Origin: an uncultured Eubacteriales bacterium
Lineage (GTDB): Bacteria; Bacillota; Clostridia; Christensenellales; Aristaeellaceae
Reading direction: 5' to 3'
NCBI GenBank assembly: GCA_902778055.1
Contig: CACYWL010000028.1
Coordinates: 1-43,349, forward strand
DNA length: 43,349 nucleotides
This document shows positions 1 to 7,760 of this stretch, piece by piece. The number at the start of each line of letters is the position of its first letter. Positions within the stretch are counted from its first letter, which is position 1. The notes under the pieces were generated by a model. That model was not told where the DNA came from. It was given only the letters and a program-made list of their open reading frames with translations, and made no database searches. The translations under genes were made by a program, and so were the position numbers.

Positions 1-592
1 TGCCGAGCACCTCGCCGCCCGCGCCCTTCGTCCAGTTCTTGAACTTGTAGCCGTCGCTGGGCGTGGCGGTGAAGGTGTAGGTGGTCGTCTTGTAGCCCAC
101 GCTGGCGCTGGTCACGTTGGTCGAGCCGTTCTTCACGCTCACCGTGCCGTTGCCGTCCGTGGCAGCGTCGTAGCCGTAATAGCAAAGGTATTTGTCACCG
201 TCCCCGCACGACAGCCCCGTGACCGTGTACTTCGCACCGTCGGAGAGATGGACGTGGATATAACTGCTGTTACTCCACACAGCATCACTGCCTGCACTTC
301 CTGCCAGCGTACCGTGAAGTAAAATCATGGAATGATTCATGAATGTAAAATTAGGATTGTTCAGCGTCAGGGTGACACCCGGGTCAATGGTCAGCGTGGA
401 CCAGTTAAGTACGTGGAAACTCCTGCAGTTCATGTCGTATCTGACAGTGCCTGTGCCATAGCCATAGACTTCAATAGTAGTTCCCATAATGCTTGTATCC
501 GCATACGCCGTCAGGCTCATTCCCGGCACAAGTCCGACAACCATCGCCAGCGTGAGCAAAAAGCTCAGCAGCTTTCCTGTTTTCGATTTCAT
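1..592 (-). CDS. Secreted protein with InlB B-type repeat, 3' end outside window
   Basis: The frame is open from an ATG at 592 to the left edge (197 codons seen, no stop), so the C-terminus is missing. AAGGAGG lies 8 nt before this ATG; another ATG 4 nt upstream is in a different frame. Residues 1-31 form a classic signal peptide: basic MKSKTGK, a hydrophobic core, and a cleavage site near AYA-DT. The mature part is rich in Thr, Gly, Tyr and Asn. Its last visible stretch (FTATPSDGYKFKNW) matches the divergent InlB B-repeat (Flg_new_2-like) pattern of secreted, often cell-wall-attached, proteins of Firmicutes. It is probably an exported surface protein, perhaps large. Any anchor or catalytic domain would lie outside the window. 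Function unknown. Confidence 0.8.
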   Translation of the reverse strand, partial: MKSKTGKLLSFLLTLAMVVGLVPGMSLTAYADTSIMGTTIEVYGYGTGTVRYDMNCRSFHVLNWSTLTIDPGVTLTLNNPNFTFMNHSMILLHGTLAGSAGSDAVWSNSSYIHVHLSDGAKYTVTGLSCGDGDKYLCYYGYDAATDGNGTVSVKNGSTNVTSASVGYKTTTYTFTATPSDGYKFKNWTKGAGGEVLG

Positions 593-626
593 TCATATTG
601 CCTCCTTGTGATTATGCCTGCACGAC

Positions 627-665
627 AAAAACCGCCGAACCTGACAGGGTATATGTCACTTCGGC
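627..665 (-). terminator. Intrinsic terminator after the 669-1652 gene
   Basis: Read on the minus strand, GCCGAA (665-660) pairs with TTCGGC (639-634), and TGACA pairs with TGTCA inside it. The hairpin is followed by GG and five T. It starts just past the stop of the gene ending at 669 and separates that gene from the secreted-protein gene starting at 592. Confidence 0.65.
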
Positions 666-668
666 TTC

Positions 669-1652
669 TCAATTATTTTTCCGAAATACCAGCCAGTTAT
701 GGGAAAAGGGCCAGGGCGTGCCGATAATGTCTACGGCCTTTCCTTCCTCATTTCGATACCAGGAATAATTCCAGCCGCTTCCCATATCGCAGTAGAGCGC
801 GTCCCGGATCCCCAGATTCTCCAGCGCGCTGATAAATTCGCTGTAATGCATCTGGGTTCGGGAATCGATGATGCACGCTTTCCCGTTCAGGACCGCCACC
901 ACCCGGTAGCAGCGGAATTCGTCGCTCTGGTGGCCGCCCCGTTCCCCGTCCGCCAGCACAATAAACTGCTGATAGCCGCATCCTCCCCGGTCTGCTGCCT
1001 CCCTGATGGCCTCCTCCGCTTCATCAATACTCCAGATCCGCGCGTTTCCGTCCACATACGTAAAAGCTCCCAGCCTGGCCTGAGGCTTTCCCCGTTCCAG
1101 CTGTCCGCCGGCGGTGTGCCATCCGACGATATTGCTGTGCCGGAAATCCAGCTGATACTTGTCCTGAAAGGCTGCCGCCACACACATCACGATGCTTTCA
1201 TCCTCCCGGGACGGCCTCTCGCCCGCCGCAAAGGAAATCTCATCATAATTCGGGCAGTAAATATACAGCTTATCTGTTTCCATCAGCGTCACGCCATGTC
1301 CCTTTTCCCCCATTGCCTGCTCCAGTTCCGCCGCGGATGAAATGCTCCGGTATGGTGTCTGGGGATTGTGATACTGGCTCGTCAGGATAAACATGCTCAG
1401 TCCCAGCATCAGGAATACGGAAACGGAATTCAGAAAAAGGATCAGCTGGGCTGCCCGCGTAAGCATACGCTTCTTTGCGGTTTCATTCACGTGCATTTGA
1501 AAGATCAGACCGCCCAGGGAAAGCACCACGTTCGCTGTCACCGCGTAAAAGGGCCAGTTGTACCCGTCAAAAATACGGATGGTGCAGATATTGAATATGC
1601 CCAGCAGCGTGGTAAACAGGTACCATGTCGCCCAATGTCTGTTCCTGGTCAT
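669..1652 (-). CDS. Membrane protein with phosphodiester glycosidase-like (NAGPA/DUF2233-type) domain
   Basis: A protein of 327 residues. I chose the ATG at 1652 because it lies 5 nt after the stop of the upstream gene and follows GAGGGAG; the longer reading from 1709 would overlap that gene. Roughly three hydrophobic segments fill the first 100 residues (WYLFTTLLGIF, a stretch around AVTANVVLSLGGLIF, and LFLNSVSVFLMLGLSMF). The soluble C-terminal part includes GAFTYVDGNARIWS, a Cys-Tyr-Arg core, and a final block with DALYCDMGSGWNYSWYR and a PFSHNWLVF end. The Met-Gly-Ser-Gly block near the C-terminus resembles phosphodiester glycosidase (DUF2233/NAGPA-like) proteins, but the match is from memory and weak. 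It may act on a cell-envelope glycan. It is co-transcribed with the membrane protein at 1658-2302. Confidence 0.55.
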   Translation of the reverse strand: MTRNRHWATWYLFTTLLGIFNICTIRIFDGYNWPFYAVTANVVLSLGGLIFQMHVNETAKKRMLTRAAQLILFLNSVSVFLMLGLSMFILTSQYHNPQTPYRSISSAAELEQAMGEKGHGVTLMETDKLYIYCPNYDEISFAAGERPSREDESIVMCVAAAFQDKYQLDFRHSNIVGWHTAGGQLERGKPQARLGAFTYVDGNARIWSIDEAEEAIREAADRGGCGYQQFIVLADGERGGHQSDEFRCYRVVAVLNGKACIIDSRTQMHYSEFISALENLGIRDALYCDMGSGWNYSWYRNEEGKAVDIIGTPWPFSHNWLVFRKNN

Positions 1653-1657
1653 CTGTG

Positions 1658-2302
1658 TCACACTCCCTCGAATTCCCTCTGATCGATCATCAGTATCAGT
1701 TCCGCGCACGCAATCAGAACAAAGATAAACAGCTCATCCAGATGCAGGGTCCAGACATACAGCACATAATCCCTTTCAAAGCTCAGCATCGGCGCGATGA
1801 CCAGCTGGATGATCACCAGGGCAAGCAGAAAGAGAATGGAAACCTGATTAACGGACACCCGGATCGCTTCCTGCCTTCTGGCGGCATGGATGATATAATG
1901 GCTGACGCACACAAAGGACTGGATAAACAGCACCATTCGTTCCCCTGCCAGAAAAATGAATCCCTGCAGTCCCATCCTGATATAGGTCTCAGAGTCCCTG
2001 CTGGCCAGATTTCCCAGCGCGTACTGGGACTGAGCGCACAGCATGCAGAACAGCAGTCCGACTGTGGCCGCCTGCATCAGAAACAGCTTGTGCTTTTTCA
2101 GCGCGTACTGCAGCGTCACGATCAGCACCAGCCGCATCATCAGATCATACCTGCCCGCCAGATCCAGCCCGCCGGACCGGTTTCCGAAATAATAGATGAC
2201 CGGCAGAATCAGCAGGCTCAGCACGGCCGCAATCATGGAAGTCCTTTCGTTCAGGAAAAAGCGCTTGTACCACCCGCTCAGGGAAAGCTTTTTTCTGGCC
2301 AT
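1658..2302 (-). CDS. Polytopic membrane protein of unknown function
   Basis: A protein of 214 residues starting at an ATG preceded by AAAGAGGAACACC. Hydrophobic stretches suggest five to six transmembrane helices (about residues 22-40, 52-67, 74-92, 110-135, 152-170 and 182-205) with short polar loops. The N-terminus is basic (MARKKLSLSGWYKRFF), which favours a cytoplasmic start. I recognise no catalytic motif. It sits 5 nt upstream of the phosphodiester glycosidase-like gene, so the two are almost certainly translated from one transcript, and the pair may form a membrane complex. That link is inferred from position only. Confidence 0.6.
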   Translation of the reverse strand: MARKKLSLSGWYKRFFLNERTSMIAAVLSLLILPVIYYFGNRSGGLDLAGRYDLMMRLVLIVTLQYALKKHKLFLMQAATVGLLFCMLCAQSQYALGNLASRDSETYIRMGLQGFIFLAGERMVLFIQSFVCVSHYIIHAARRQEAIRVSVNQVSILFLLALVIIQLVIAPMLSFERDYVLYVWTLHLDELFIFVLIACAELILMIDQREFEGV

Positions 2303-2674
2303 GGTGTTCCTCTTTCTTCGGCAGCGGATTTCATTCTGCTGTCTTTTTTGGGTTGCTGTCCATCTGTAGATTTTATTCTACCACACAAGGTTTAAAAAGA
2401 AAAGGAGGGTCAATGAACTGATGGCAAAGCAGTATGAAACATTGAAAATAAAAAGCTACTGCCATGAAGCATTTGCGTTAAGGAGACGCTGTTTTAGTCG
2501 GAATTTCCAGTGGCAATCCAACCAGGTTTTTGTGTATAATAAAAATGTTGTGGAGCCGATTCATTCTCAAATGCGTCCGTATTCTGTTGCACGGAAAGGA
2601 TAATGCTGGTTTCCAACGATTTCTGAGAGTGACCGAAAGTAGCATTATTTCTTCACCATCAAAATGGAGGGACT
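2303..2674. other. Gene-poor intergenic stretch
   Basis: This stretch lies between a minus-strand membrane-protein gene and a truncated GNAT gene. A 60-codon plus-strand frame (2421-2603) has no recognisable domain and its nearest AGGAGG leads into a two-codon frame, so I do not call it. A TAGAAT hexamer on the minus strand near 2376 could be a -10 for the 2302 gene, but I see no good -35. Confidence 0.35.
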
Positions 2675-2773
2675 ATGATCCGAAAAGCAGAGACCGGAGA
2701 TCTGGATGCTATTGAACGCATTTATCAGGAAATTCACGATGCGGACAGCGGTCCGGAGCCGCACTGCTTCTGA
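2675..2773 (+). pseudogene. Truncated GNAT N-acetyltransferase (N-terminal remnant)
   Basis: The frame begins MIRKAETGDLDAIERIYQ and continues through EIHDA. This is the typical first beta strand and helix of GNAT-family acetyltransferases, proteins of about 150-170 residues that acetylate amines from acetyl-CoA. A good site (TGGAGG) sits upstream of the ATG. After about 23 family-like residues the sequence departs (DSGPEPHCF) and stops at codon 33. The acetyl-CoA-binding motif A is absent. DNA just downstream reads as MINQKRRS in another frame, which could be a scrambled internal piece. I read this as a gene broken by deletion. The terminator of the neighbouring operon begins 37 nt later. 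Confidence 0.6.
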
Positions 2774-2809
2774 TGATTAATCAGAAGCGCAGATCATCAT
2801 TGTCGATGG

Positions 2810-2844
2810 AAAAAACGGCCGCCGCGCAATGGAGCGCGGCGGCC
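2810..2844 (-). terminator. Strong intrinsic terminator of the glycoside hydrolase operon
   Basis: A perfect 11-bp inverted repeat (GGCCGCCGCGC, six-base loop, GCGCGGCGGCC) is followed on the minus strand by G and a run of six T. It begins 34 nt beyond the stop of the GH43 gene at 2878, so it ends the operon running from 11438 to 2878. Confidence 0.9.
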
Positions 2845-2877
2845 GGAATCCCTTTGGAACAGGTCAAATTCCTTCTG

Positions 2878-4668
2878 TTACAGTTGAATACAGGTACCCT
2901 CCGTAATGCCGCATTCGTTAAATGCGTCCACGCGCACAAAGTATTTTCTGCCTTTGATCAGCGCGCCGATCCGCTGTTCTCCCGCTTTGAAGGTCATGTA
3001 ACTGTGATACAGTTTTTCCGGGCTGTTTCCGAACAGAATGTTATAGCCCAGCGTATTCTCCTGCGCCTCAACGGAAACTGTCATGTCCAGATCGCCGTCC
3101 CGTCTGACGGCGAAAACGGGCACGGCAGGCTTTTCTCCCTGTCCCATGCCGAACACGCGAAGTCCGGAAACACAGGGCTGCTGGCCGTAAGGCACCGACA
3201 TATCGGAAAGCCGCAGGAACCGGACCCGGAAGCCTTCTTCCCGGAGGATCAGATCATGGCTCAGATCGGTCTGCGCATCGGACTTATCCTCAATCACGAA
3301 CCAGTCTTTCCCGTCGATGCTGCCCGTCAGCTTCCATTGGGTAATCAAATCCCGCTCCTCGATATACCTGGCCTGGCTGCCGCCCACCACCTGGCCCGGA
3401 CAGGGAATATCGATGATATCATCCGCGAAATTGATCTGAATGGCATGCACGTCAAATTCCCGGCCCAGGTCGATTTGCAGCCATTCGGCCCGGTCTGCGG
3501 ATGCGGCCCGCCACCAGCTCTGCACGTTTTCCTCCGTGGCTTTTTCAGGTTCATGGCCGCTCACAGAGGAAGAAGCCATGGTCTTCTTGCCCGCGCTCAG
3601 CAGCATCCAGGCGGGATCGCGCCAGGGATCGCCCTCCAGGGTCATGGGCCAGTCTCCGTAGCGCTGGTTGCAGAAAAGCTCGCCGTCCGCGTCAAAACCC
3701 GCGGGCCAGATGCCCACCCGGCGTTCAAAATCATGATTCATGCTGATCCGCATGGTCGCGGTGTGCCACCAGCTTCCCTGCATGTCCTGCATGGTGCTGC
3801 CGTGGCCCGCTCCGGGCAGGAAGCCGCCGGGCTTGTAGGAGTATGGATTGTTTTTCGCCAGCGTGAAGGGACCCATCGGGCTCCCGCTCTCATACACGCC
3901 GTCGGAATAGGTGTTGTACTGGGTGCCGGGACAGGCGTACTGCAGATAATACCTGCCGTTCTGCTTATCCATCCAGGCCCCTTCGATATAGGGTCTTCTG
4001 GAGAACATGCCCCGAATCAGCGGCTTCACCTGCTCCGGTACCTGATCCTCGGAGATGCCCTGCCGCTTGTGGAACGCTGCGTAAGCCGCGTCAATTTCCG
4101 CTTCGGAGGCGGGCAGCCGGCTGTTGTCCTCTCCCACCCGCTCATAGCCGATTTCAAAGGGATGGCCTTCCACCAGGACGCGCTTTTCTCCGATGGGCTG
4201 CATGGTTTCCGGGTCAAGCTCCACGCCCCAGATGGGGGTGATATTGGAGCAGCCCCAGTAGAAATACACCCGCCCGTCATCGTCGATAAACAGATTGGGG
4301 TCCCAGAAGGGAAAGCTGCCCTCGATCTTTTCGTAGGGACCGTTCAGAATATCCTTTGTGCGGTAACGGTCACAGTTCTCTTCCCTCCTGGAAGCGCAGA
4401 AATAGACCCAGTCGCCCATCACCCGCACATCGGGGGCGTAATCGTACAGGGGCAGCTCCCCGGGCAGCCGGTGGTTCTCCCAATGGGCCAGATCATCGGA
4501 AACCCAGACTCCCAGCGTCATGGAGGCAAAGATGTAATACCGGCCGTGATAAAGGATCATGGAAGGATCGGCGGCTTCCCGGCAGATCTTCATCTTTCCG
4601 TGCAGCCGGGGATCCATGTTGAATTGATAACGGTAGTTGATATTGACAGGATTACAGAGATACTTCAT
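2878..4668 (-). CDS. GH43-type glycoside hydrolase with C-terminal F5/8C-like carbohydrate-binding domain
   Basis: A protein of 596 residues, last gene of the operon. I prefer the ATG at 4668 (AGGTG 9 nt upstream) to a GTG at 4680. Either start lies inside the end of the GH78 gene, so translation is coupled. Residues about 30-330 form the five-bladed GH43 fold: REAADPSMI carries the general-base Asp, YDYAPDVRV fits the second acidic site, and YIEGAWMDK carries the likely acid Glu. The segment GAGHGSTMQD completes the pocket. Residues about 350-490 (AEWLQIDLGREFDVHAIQINF) look like an F5/8 type C (CBM32-like) domain, and the last 90 resemble fibronectin type III. No signal peptide is visible, so it probably acts in the cytoplasm on imported arabino- or xylo-oligosaccharides. 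The exact substrate is not shown by the sequence. Confidence 0.85.
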   Translation of the reverse strand: MKYLCNPVNINYRYQFNMDPRLHGKMKICREAADPSMILYHGRYYIFASMTLGVWVSDDLAHWENHRLPGELPLYDYAPDVRVMGDWVYFCASRREENCDRYRTKDILNGPYEKIEGSFPFWDPNLFIDDDGRVYFYWGCSNITPIWGVELDPETMQPIGEKRVLVEGHPFEIGYERVGEDNSRLPASEAEIDAAYAAFHKRQGISEDQVPEQVKPLIRGMFSRRPYIEGAWMDKQNGRYYLQYACPGTQYNTYSDGVYESGSPMGPFTLAKNNPYSYKPGGFLPGAGHGSTMQDMQGSWWHTATMRISMNHDFERRVGIWPAGFDADGELFCNQRYGDWPMTLEGDPWRDPAWMLLSAGKKTMASSSVSGHEPEKATEENVQSWWRAASADRAEWLQIDLGREFDVHAIQINFADDIIDIPCPGQVVGGSQARYIEERDLITQWKLTGSIDGKDWFVIEDKSDAQTDLSHDLILREEGFRVRFLRLSDMSVPYGQQPCVSGLRVFGMGQGEKPAVPVFAVRRDGDLDMTVSVEAQENTLGYNILFGNSPEKLYHSYMTFKAGEQRIGALIKGRKYFVRVDAFNECGITEGTCIQL

Positions 4669-6910
4669 AGCTGTACACACCTGCTTTCACCTGATATTGT
4701 CTGCCGTCCGGCAAAATGATTTCGGCCGGAACGGGAACTGCGATGTTCATCAGAACCTGACCGTTTTCGCAGCGCCATTCGCTGCGGATTTCGCCCACGG
4801 GGGACAGCCATTTTGCCTCCGCGAATTCCAGGGAGGGATGCGGACAGGGGCGGACCGTCAGCCGGCCCGCTTCCAGCCGGATGCCGCACACTCCGCCGAA
4901 CAGCCATCCGCAGACGGCTCCGTAGGAATAGTGGTTCAGGGAATCGTGCACGGTGCCGTCAGGCCGTACGCCGTCCCAGGTTTCCCAGATGGTCGTCGCG
5001 CCCTGCTTCACTTCATACAGCCATCCGGGGCATTCTTCCTGCAAAAGAAGCCTGTAGGCGGTCTCAGCGTGGCCGTTTTCCGCCAGCACCCTGCACAGAT
5101 CGGGGGTGGAGAGGAAGCCGGTATTCAGATGACAGCCATTGCGGAGGACCAGCTCATTCAGAGCATCCGCCGCCTGCCGGTTTTCCTCTCCGTCCAGCAG
5201 TCCGAAGGCGATGGGACGCACATAGGCGCATTGACGCCCGGATTCAATCCTTCCGTCCCTGGTGCAGGTGAAGCGGTAGGCCTTTTTCGCGTTTTCCGCA
5301 ATCTGAGCGAAGCGCCCAGCGTCCTCTGTTTTTCCCAGAATTTCGGCAATCCGCGCCAGTAAGGAAGCGGAACGATAATAATAGGCGGTAGCCACCTCCG
5401 GCGCGCCCTCCATGGCGTTTTTTCGCATCGCGAGCATATTGTTTACATCCGGCTCGCACCATTCGCCAAAGTGGAAGCCCTGGTCGGCCAGATATTCCTT
5501 CCAGGGATTGCTTTCGTTCTGAGGTCTTGTGCTCTCCCTGGCCCTGTTTTCGCAGAAGGCCAGCCAGCGGCACATCATATCGTAGTTTTCTTCCAGGATT
5601 TCCCTGTCCCCGTAGGCTTCATACAGCGCCCAGGGCACCAGAATGCAGGCGTCTCCCCAGCCGGCGCTGCCCTGCAGCATCATGGCGATCTGATCCCGCT
5701 TGTCGTTGACGGGCGCGATGTTGGCAATCAGGCCGTTTTCCGCCTGAGCCAGCCGGCATTCGCCCAGCCACTTTCTCAGCACGGGATAGCAGTCCATGAG
5801 ATAGACCGCGGTGGGAGCGAATACACCCGCGTCGCCCGTCCAGCCCGCGCGCTCTCTGGTCGGGCAGTCGGTGGGAATATCGCAGAAATTGGAGCGCATG
5901 CTCCACAGGCTGTTCTGAAACAGGCGGTTGACGTCCGCGTTTCCGCAGGTGAAGAACCCCGTCTGAGGCATCCGGGAATACACGGCGACGGCGGTGAACC
6001 GGGCGTCCGTCAGATCCATATCCGTTTCCACCCTGGCGTAACGGAAACCGTGAATGGTAAAGCTGGGCTTGTATACGTTCAGGCCGTCCCTGCAGATATA
6101 TTCGATTTTCTGGGGAATGCCGCCGTTCTGGTTGCGGTCCCCCGGCTCAAAGTTGCTCTGGGTAAAGTTTCCGTTCTCATCCAGGGTTTCCCCATGCCAC
6201 AGCGTAATCTTCCGGCCCGCTTCGGCCGTCACGCGCAGCTCCGTATAGCCCGCCAGGTTCTGGCCGAAATCAACGACTGTTTCGCCGTTCGGCGTTTGGA
6301 TGATCCTGCCGGGAAAGCGTTCCTGCTCCAGAATGGGTACGCTCTCCGTGGGAGCGAGATTTTCAAAGCCGAAGTCCCGCACCCTCACGCCGTGCCAGTC
6401 GGTGATTCTTTCCATCCGGGCGTCATAGGTTTCGCCGATTTCCAGATCGTTCTCCCGGATCGGGCCGGATTGACTGGCCTCCCAGGTTTCATCGCTGCAC
6501 AGAAGGACGGATCCGTTCAATTCCATCTGGCAGAGCAGGGCCAGGTCGCTGCCGTAATAATTCCGCAGGCCGTCAATGCCCACGCCTCCCCGATACCAGC
6601 CGTCGCCCAGAATGACGGTCAGCTCATTTTCGCCGGCCTTCAGCAGTCCGGTCACATCATAGCACTGCACAGTCAGGCGCTGCCTGTAATCCCCGGTGCC
6701 GGGAGCCAGCACATAATCCCCCACCCGCTCCCCGTTCAGGAAAGCGGCGTACAGGCCGTGGCAGGTGATATGCAGGCAGGCCCGGTCCGGCTCTGCGATC
6801 GAAAACCGTTTGCGCAGATAGGACGCGGGCTGACGGGTTTCGGCATCATGGGGCAGTTCCGGGTCAATCCATTTTGCCTGCCACGCGGGCAGGGCAGCGT
6901 TCCGGATCAT
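4652..6910 (-). CDS. Alpha-L-rhamnosidase, GH78
   Basis: A protein of 752 residues that removes terminal alpha-L-rhamnose. N-terminal beta domains (residues about 1-290, with HGLYAAFLNGERVGD and VVDFGQNLAGY) precede the (alpha/alpha)6 barrel. The signature CPTRERAGWTGDA is present. Its acidic residues D348, E353 and D360 have the same 5 and 7 residue spacing as D567, E572 and D579 of the Bacillus RhaB enzyme, and E643 in TIWETWDG matches the further conserved Glu. All key residues are therefore in place. No signal peptide is seen, so the enzyme is probably cytoplasmic. The ATG at 6910 lies 4 nt after the isomerase stop and follows GAGAGGTG. The 3' end overlaps the GH43 start by 17 nt. Likely substrates are rhamnosylated oligosaccharides or glycosides; which ones is inference. 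Confidence 0.93.
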   Translation of the reverse strand: MIRNAALPAWQAKWIDPELPHDAETRQPASYLRKRFSIAEPDRACLHITCHGLYAAFLNGERVGDYVLAPGTGDYRQRLTVQCYDVTGLLKAGENELTVILGDGWYRGGVGIDGLRNYYGSDLALLCQMELNGSVLLCSDETWEASQSGPIRENDLEIGETYDARMERITDWHGVRVRDFGFENLAPTESVPILEQERFPGRIIQTPNGETVVDFGQNLAGYTELRVTAEAGRKITLWHGETLDENGNFTQSNFEPGDRNQNGGIPQKIEYICRDGLNVYKPSFTIHGFRYARVETDMDLTDARFTAVAVYSRMPQTGFFTCGNADVNRLFQNSLWSMRSNFCDIPTDCPTRERAGWTGDAGVFAPTAVYLMDCYPVLRKWLGECRLAQAENGLIANIAPVNDKRDQIAMMLQGSAGWGDACILVPWALYEAYGDREILEENYDMMCRWLAFCENRARESTRPQNESNPWKEYLADQGFHFGEWCEPDVNNMLAMRKNAMEGAPEVATAYYYRSASLLARIAEILGKTEDAGRFAQIAENAKKAYRFTCTRDGRIESGRQCAYVRPIAFGLLDGEENRQAADALNELVLRNGCHLNTGFLSTPDLCRVLAENGHAETAYRLLLQEECPGWLYEVKQGATTIWETWDGVRPDGTVHDSLNHYSYGAVCGWLFGGVCGIRLEAGRLTVRPCPHPSLEFAEAKWLSPVGEIRSEWRCENGQVLMNIAVPVPAEIILPDGRQYQVKAGVYSYEVSL

Positions 6911-6914
6911 CCTG

Positions 6915-7760
6915 TCAGCACCTCTCTTTCAGCCATTTTGCGCTGAGCTCCAGGCTCCTGATGGGGTCCTTATCGATCCAGTTTTTATGGCTTTCCAGCA
7001 CAACCGCTTCGATGCCGTTCTCCTCGGCAAGGGCGCGCAGGCCCTCCAGGTCCATGTTGCCCGTGCCCAGCTCGACGCTGTCCTGTTTGAGAATGGGCGT
7101 CATGGCGGGGCCTTTTTGACGGCTCCCCCGGTCTGTGATATGCCACAGCTTCATGCGGCTTCCCAGGCGGCGCATCCAGTCCTTCGCGTCCGCGCCGCCG
7201 TCCGTGAACCAGAAGCTGTCGAACTCAAAACTGACAGCGGCAGGATCGGTTTCGGAGAGCAGCAGGTCATAAGCCCGGATCCCGGGCTTCACCTGCAGCA
7301 GCTCCACGTTGTGATTGTGATACAGCAGGGAAACGCCCATCTGTTTCAGCCCTTCTCCCGCCCTGTTGAGCCGGGCCGCCAGCTCCCGCACGGCCTTTTC
7401 ATCGCCGTAGTCAAACCGGTACATGCCCGTGATGACCAGCTTGTCCGTGCCGAATTCCCGGGCTTCCTCCGCCGCGGCCTCCGCTTCTCTCTCCAGGCTG
7501 CCCAGGTCGGTGTGCAGGCTGATCACGGACAGGTCCGCTTCCTTCAGGAGCTCTTTCCAGTTCAGGTTACCGCCCCTGCCGGTGGGCATCCCCGCGGCCC
7601 GGGTCATGAGCCGCACCATCATGGAGGATGGATGAATCATGAAGCGATTGAGTTCAAGGCCGTCGTATCCGGCGGCCCTGATGCGCTTCAGGGTGCTGCG
7701 GGCCGCGGCTTCGTTTCCCGTCACCGTGCCCAGCATGATTTGCTGTACTGCTTTTCTCAT
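6915..7760 (-). CDS. Sugar phosphate isomerase/epimerase-like TIM barrel (xylose isomerase-like fold)
   Basis: A protein of 281 residues of the AP endonuclease 2/xylose isomerase-like superfamily, which interconverts ketoses, aldoses or inositol derivatives using a divalent metal. Visible strands and motifs are GYDGLELNRF, DLSVISLHTDL, LLYHNHNVEL, VSFEFDSFWF (metal-ligand type E and D), MKLWHITDRG and IEAVVLESHKNW. The final Glu and the His/Asp/His pattern fit metal binding. The ATG at 7760 overlaps the GH2 stop in an ATGA junction, and the stop lies 4 nt before the GH78 start, so the gene is embedded in the glycoside hydrolase operon. It probably converts a released sugar or a keto derivative of it. 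The substrate cannot be read from the sequence. Confidence 0.8.
   Translation of the reverse strand: MRKAVQQIMLGTVTGNEAAARSTLKRIRAAGYDGLELNRFMIHPSSMMVRLMTRAAGMPTGRGGNLNWKELLKEADLSVISLHTDLGSLEREAEAAAEEAREFGTDKLVITGMYRFDYGDEKAVRELAARLNRAGEGLKQMGVSLLYHNHNVELLQVKPGIRAYDLLLSETDPAAVSFEFDSFWFTDGGADAKDWMRRLGSRMKLWHITDRGSRQKGPAMTPILKQDSVELGTGNMDLEGLRALAEENGIEAVVLESHKNWIDKDPIRSLELSAKWLKERC

Noticed and set aside
2421..2603. 60-codon plus-strand frame starting MAKQYETLK
   Set aside because: No domain, poor start context (the nearby AGGAGG leads into a two-codon frame), and a location in otherwise decayed DNA.
2773..4719. Long plus-strand frame opposite the GH43 gene
   Set aside because: Antisense shadow of a clear GH43 coding region; the composition follows the GC-rich third positions of the real gene.
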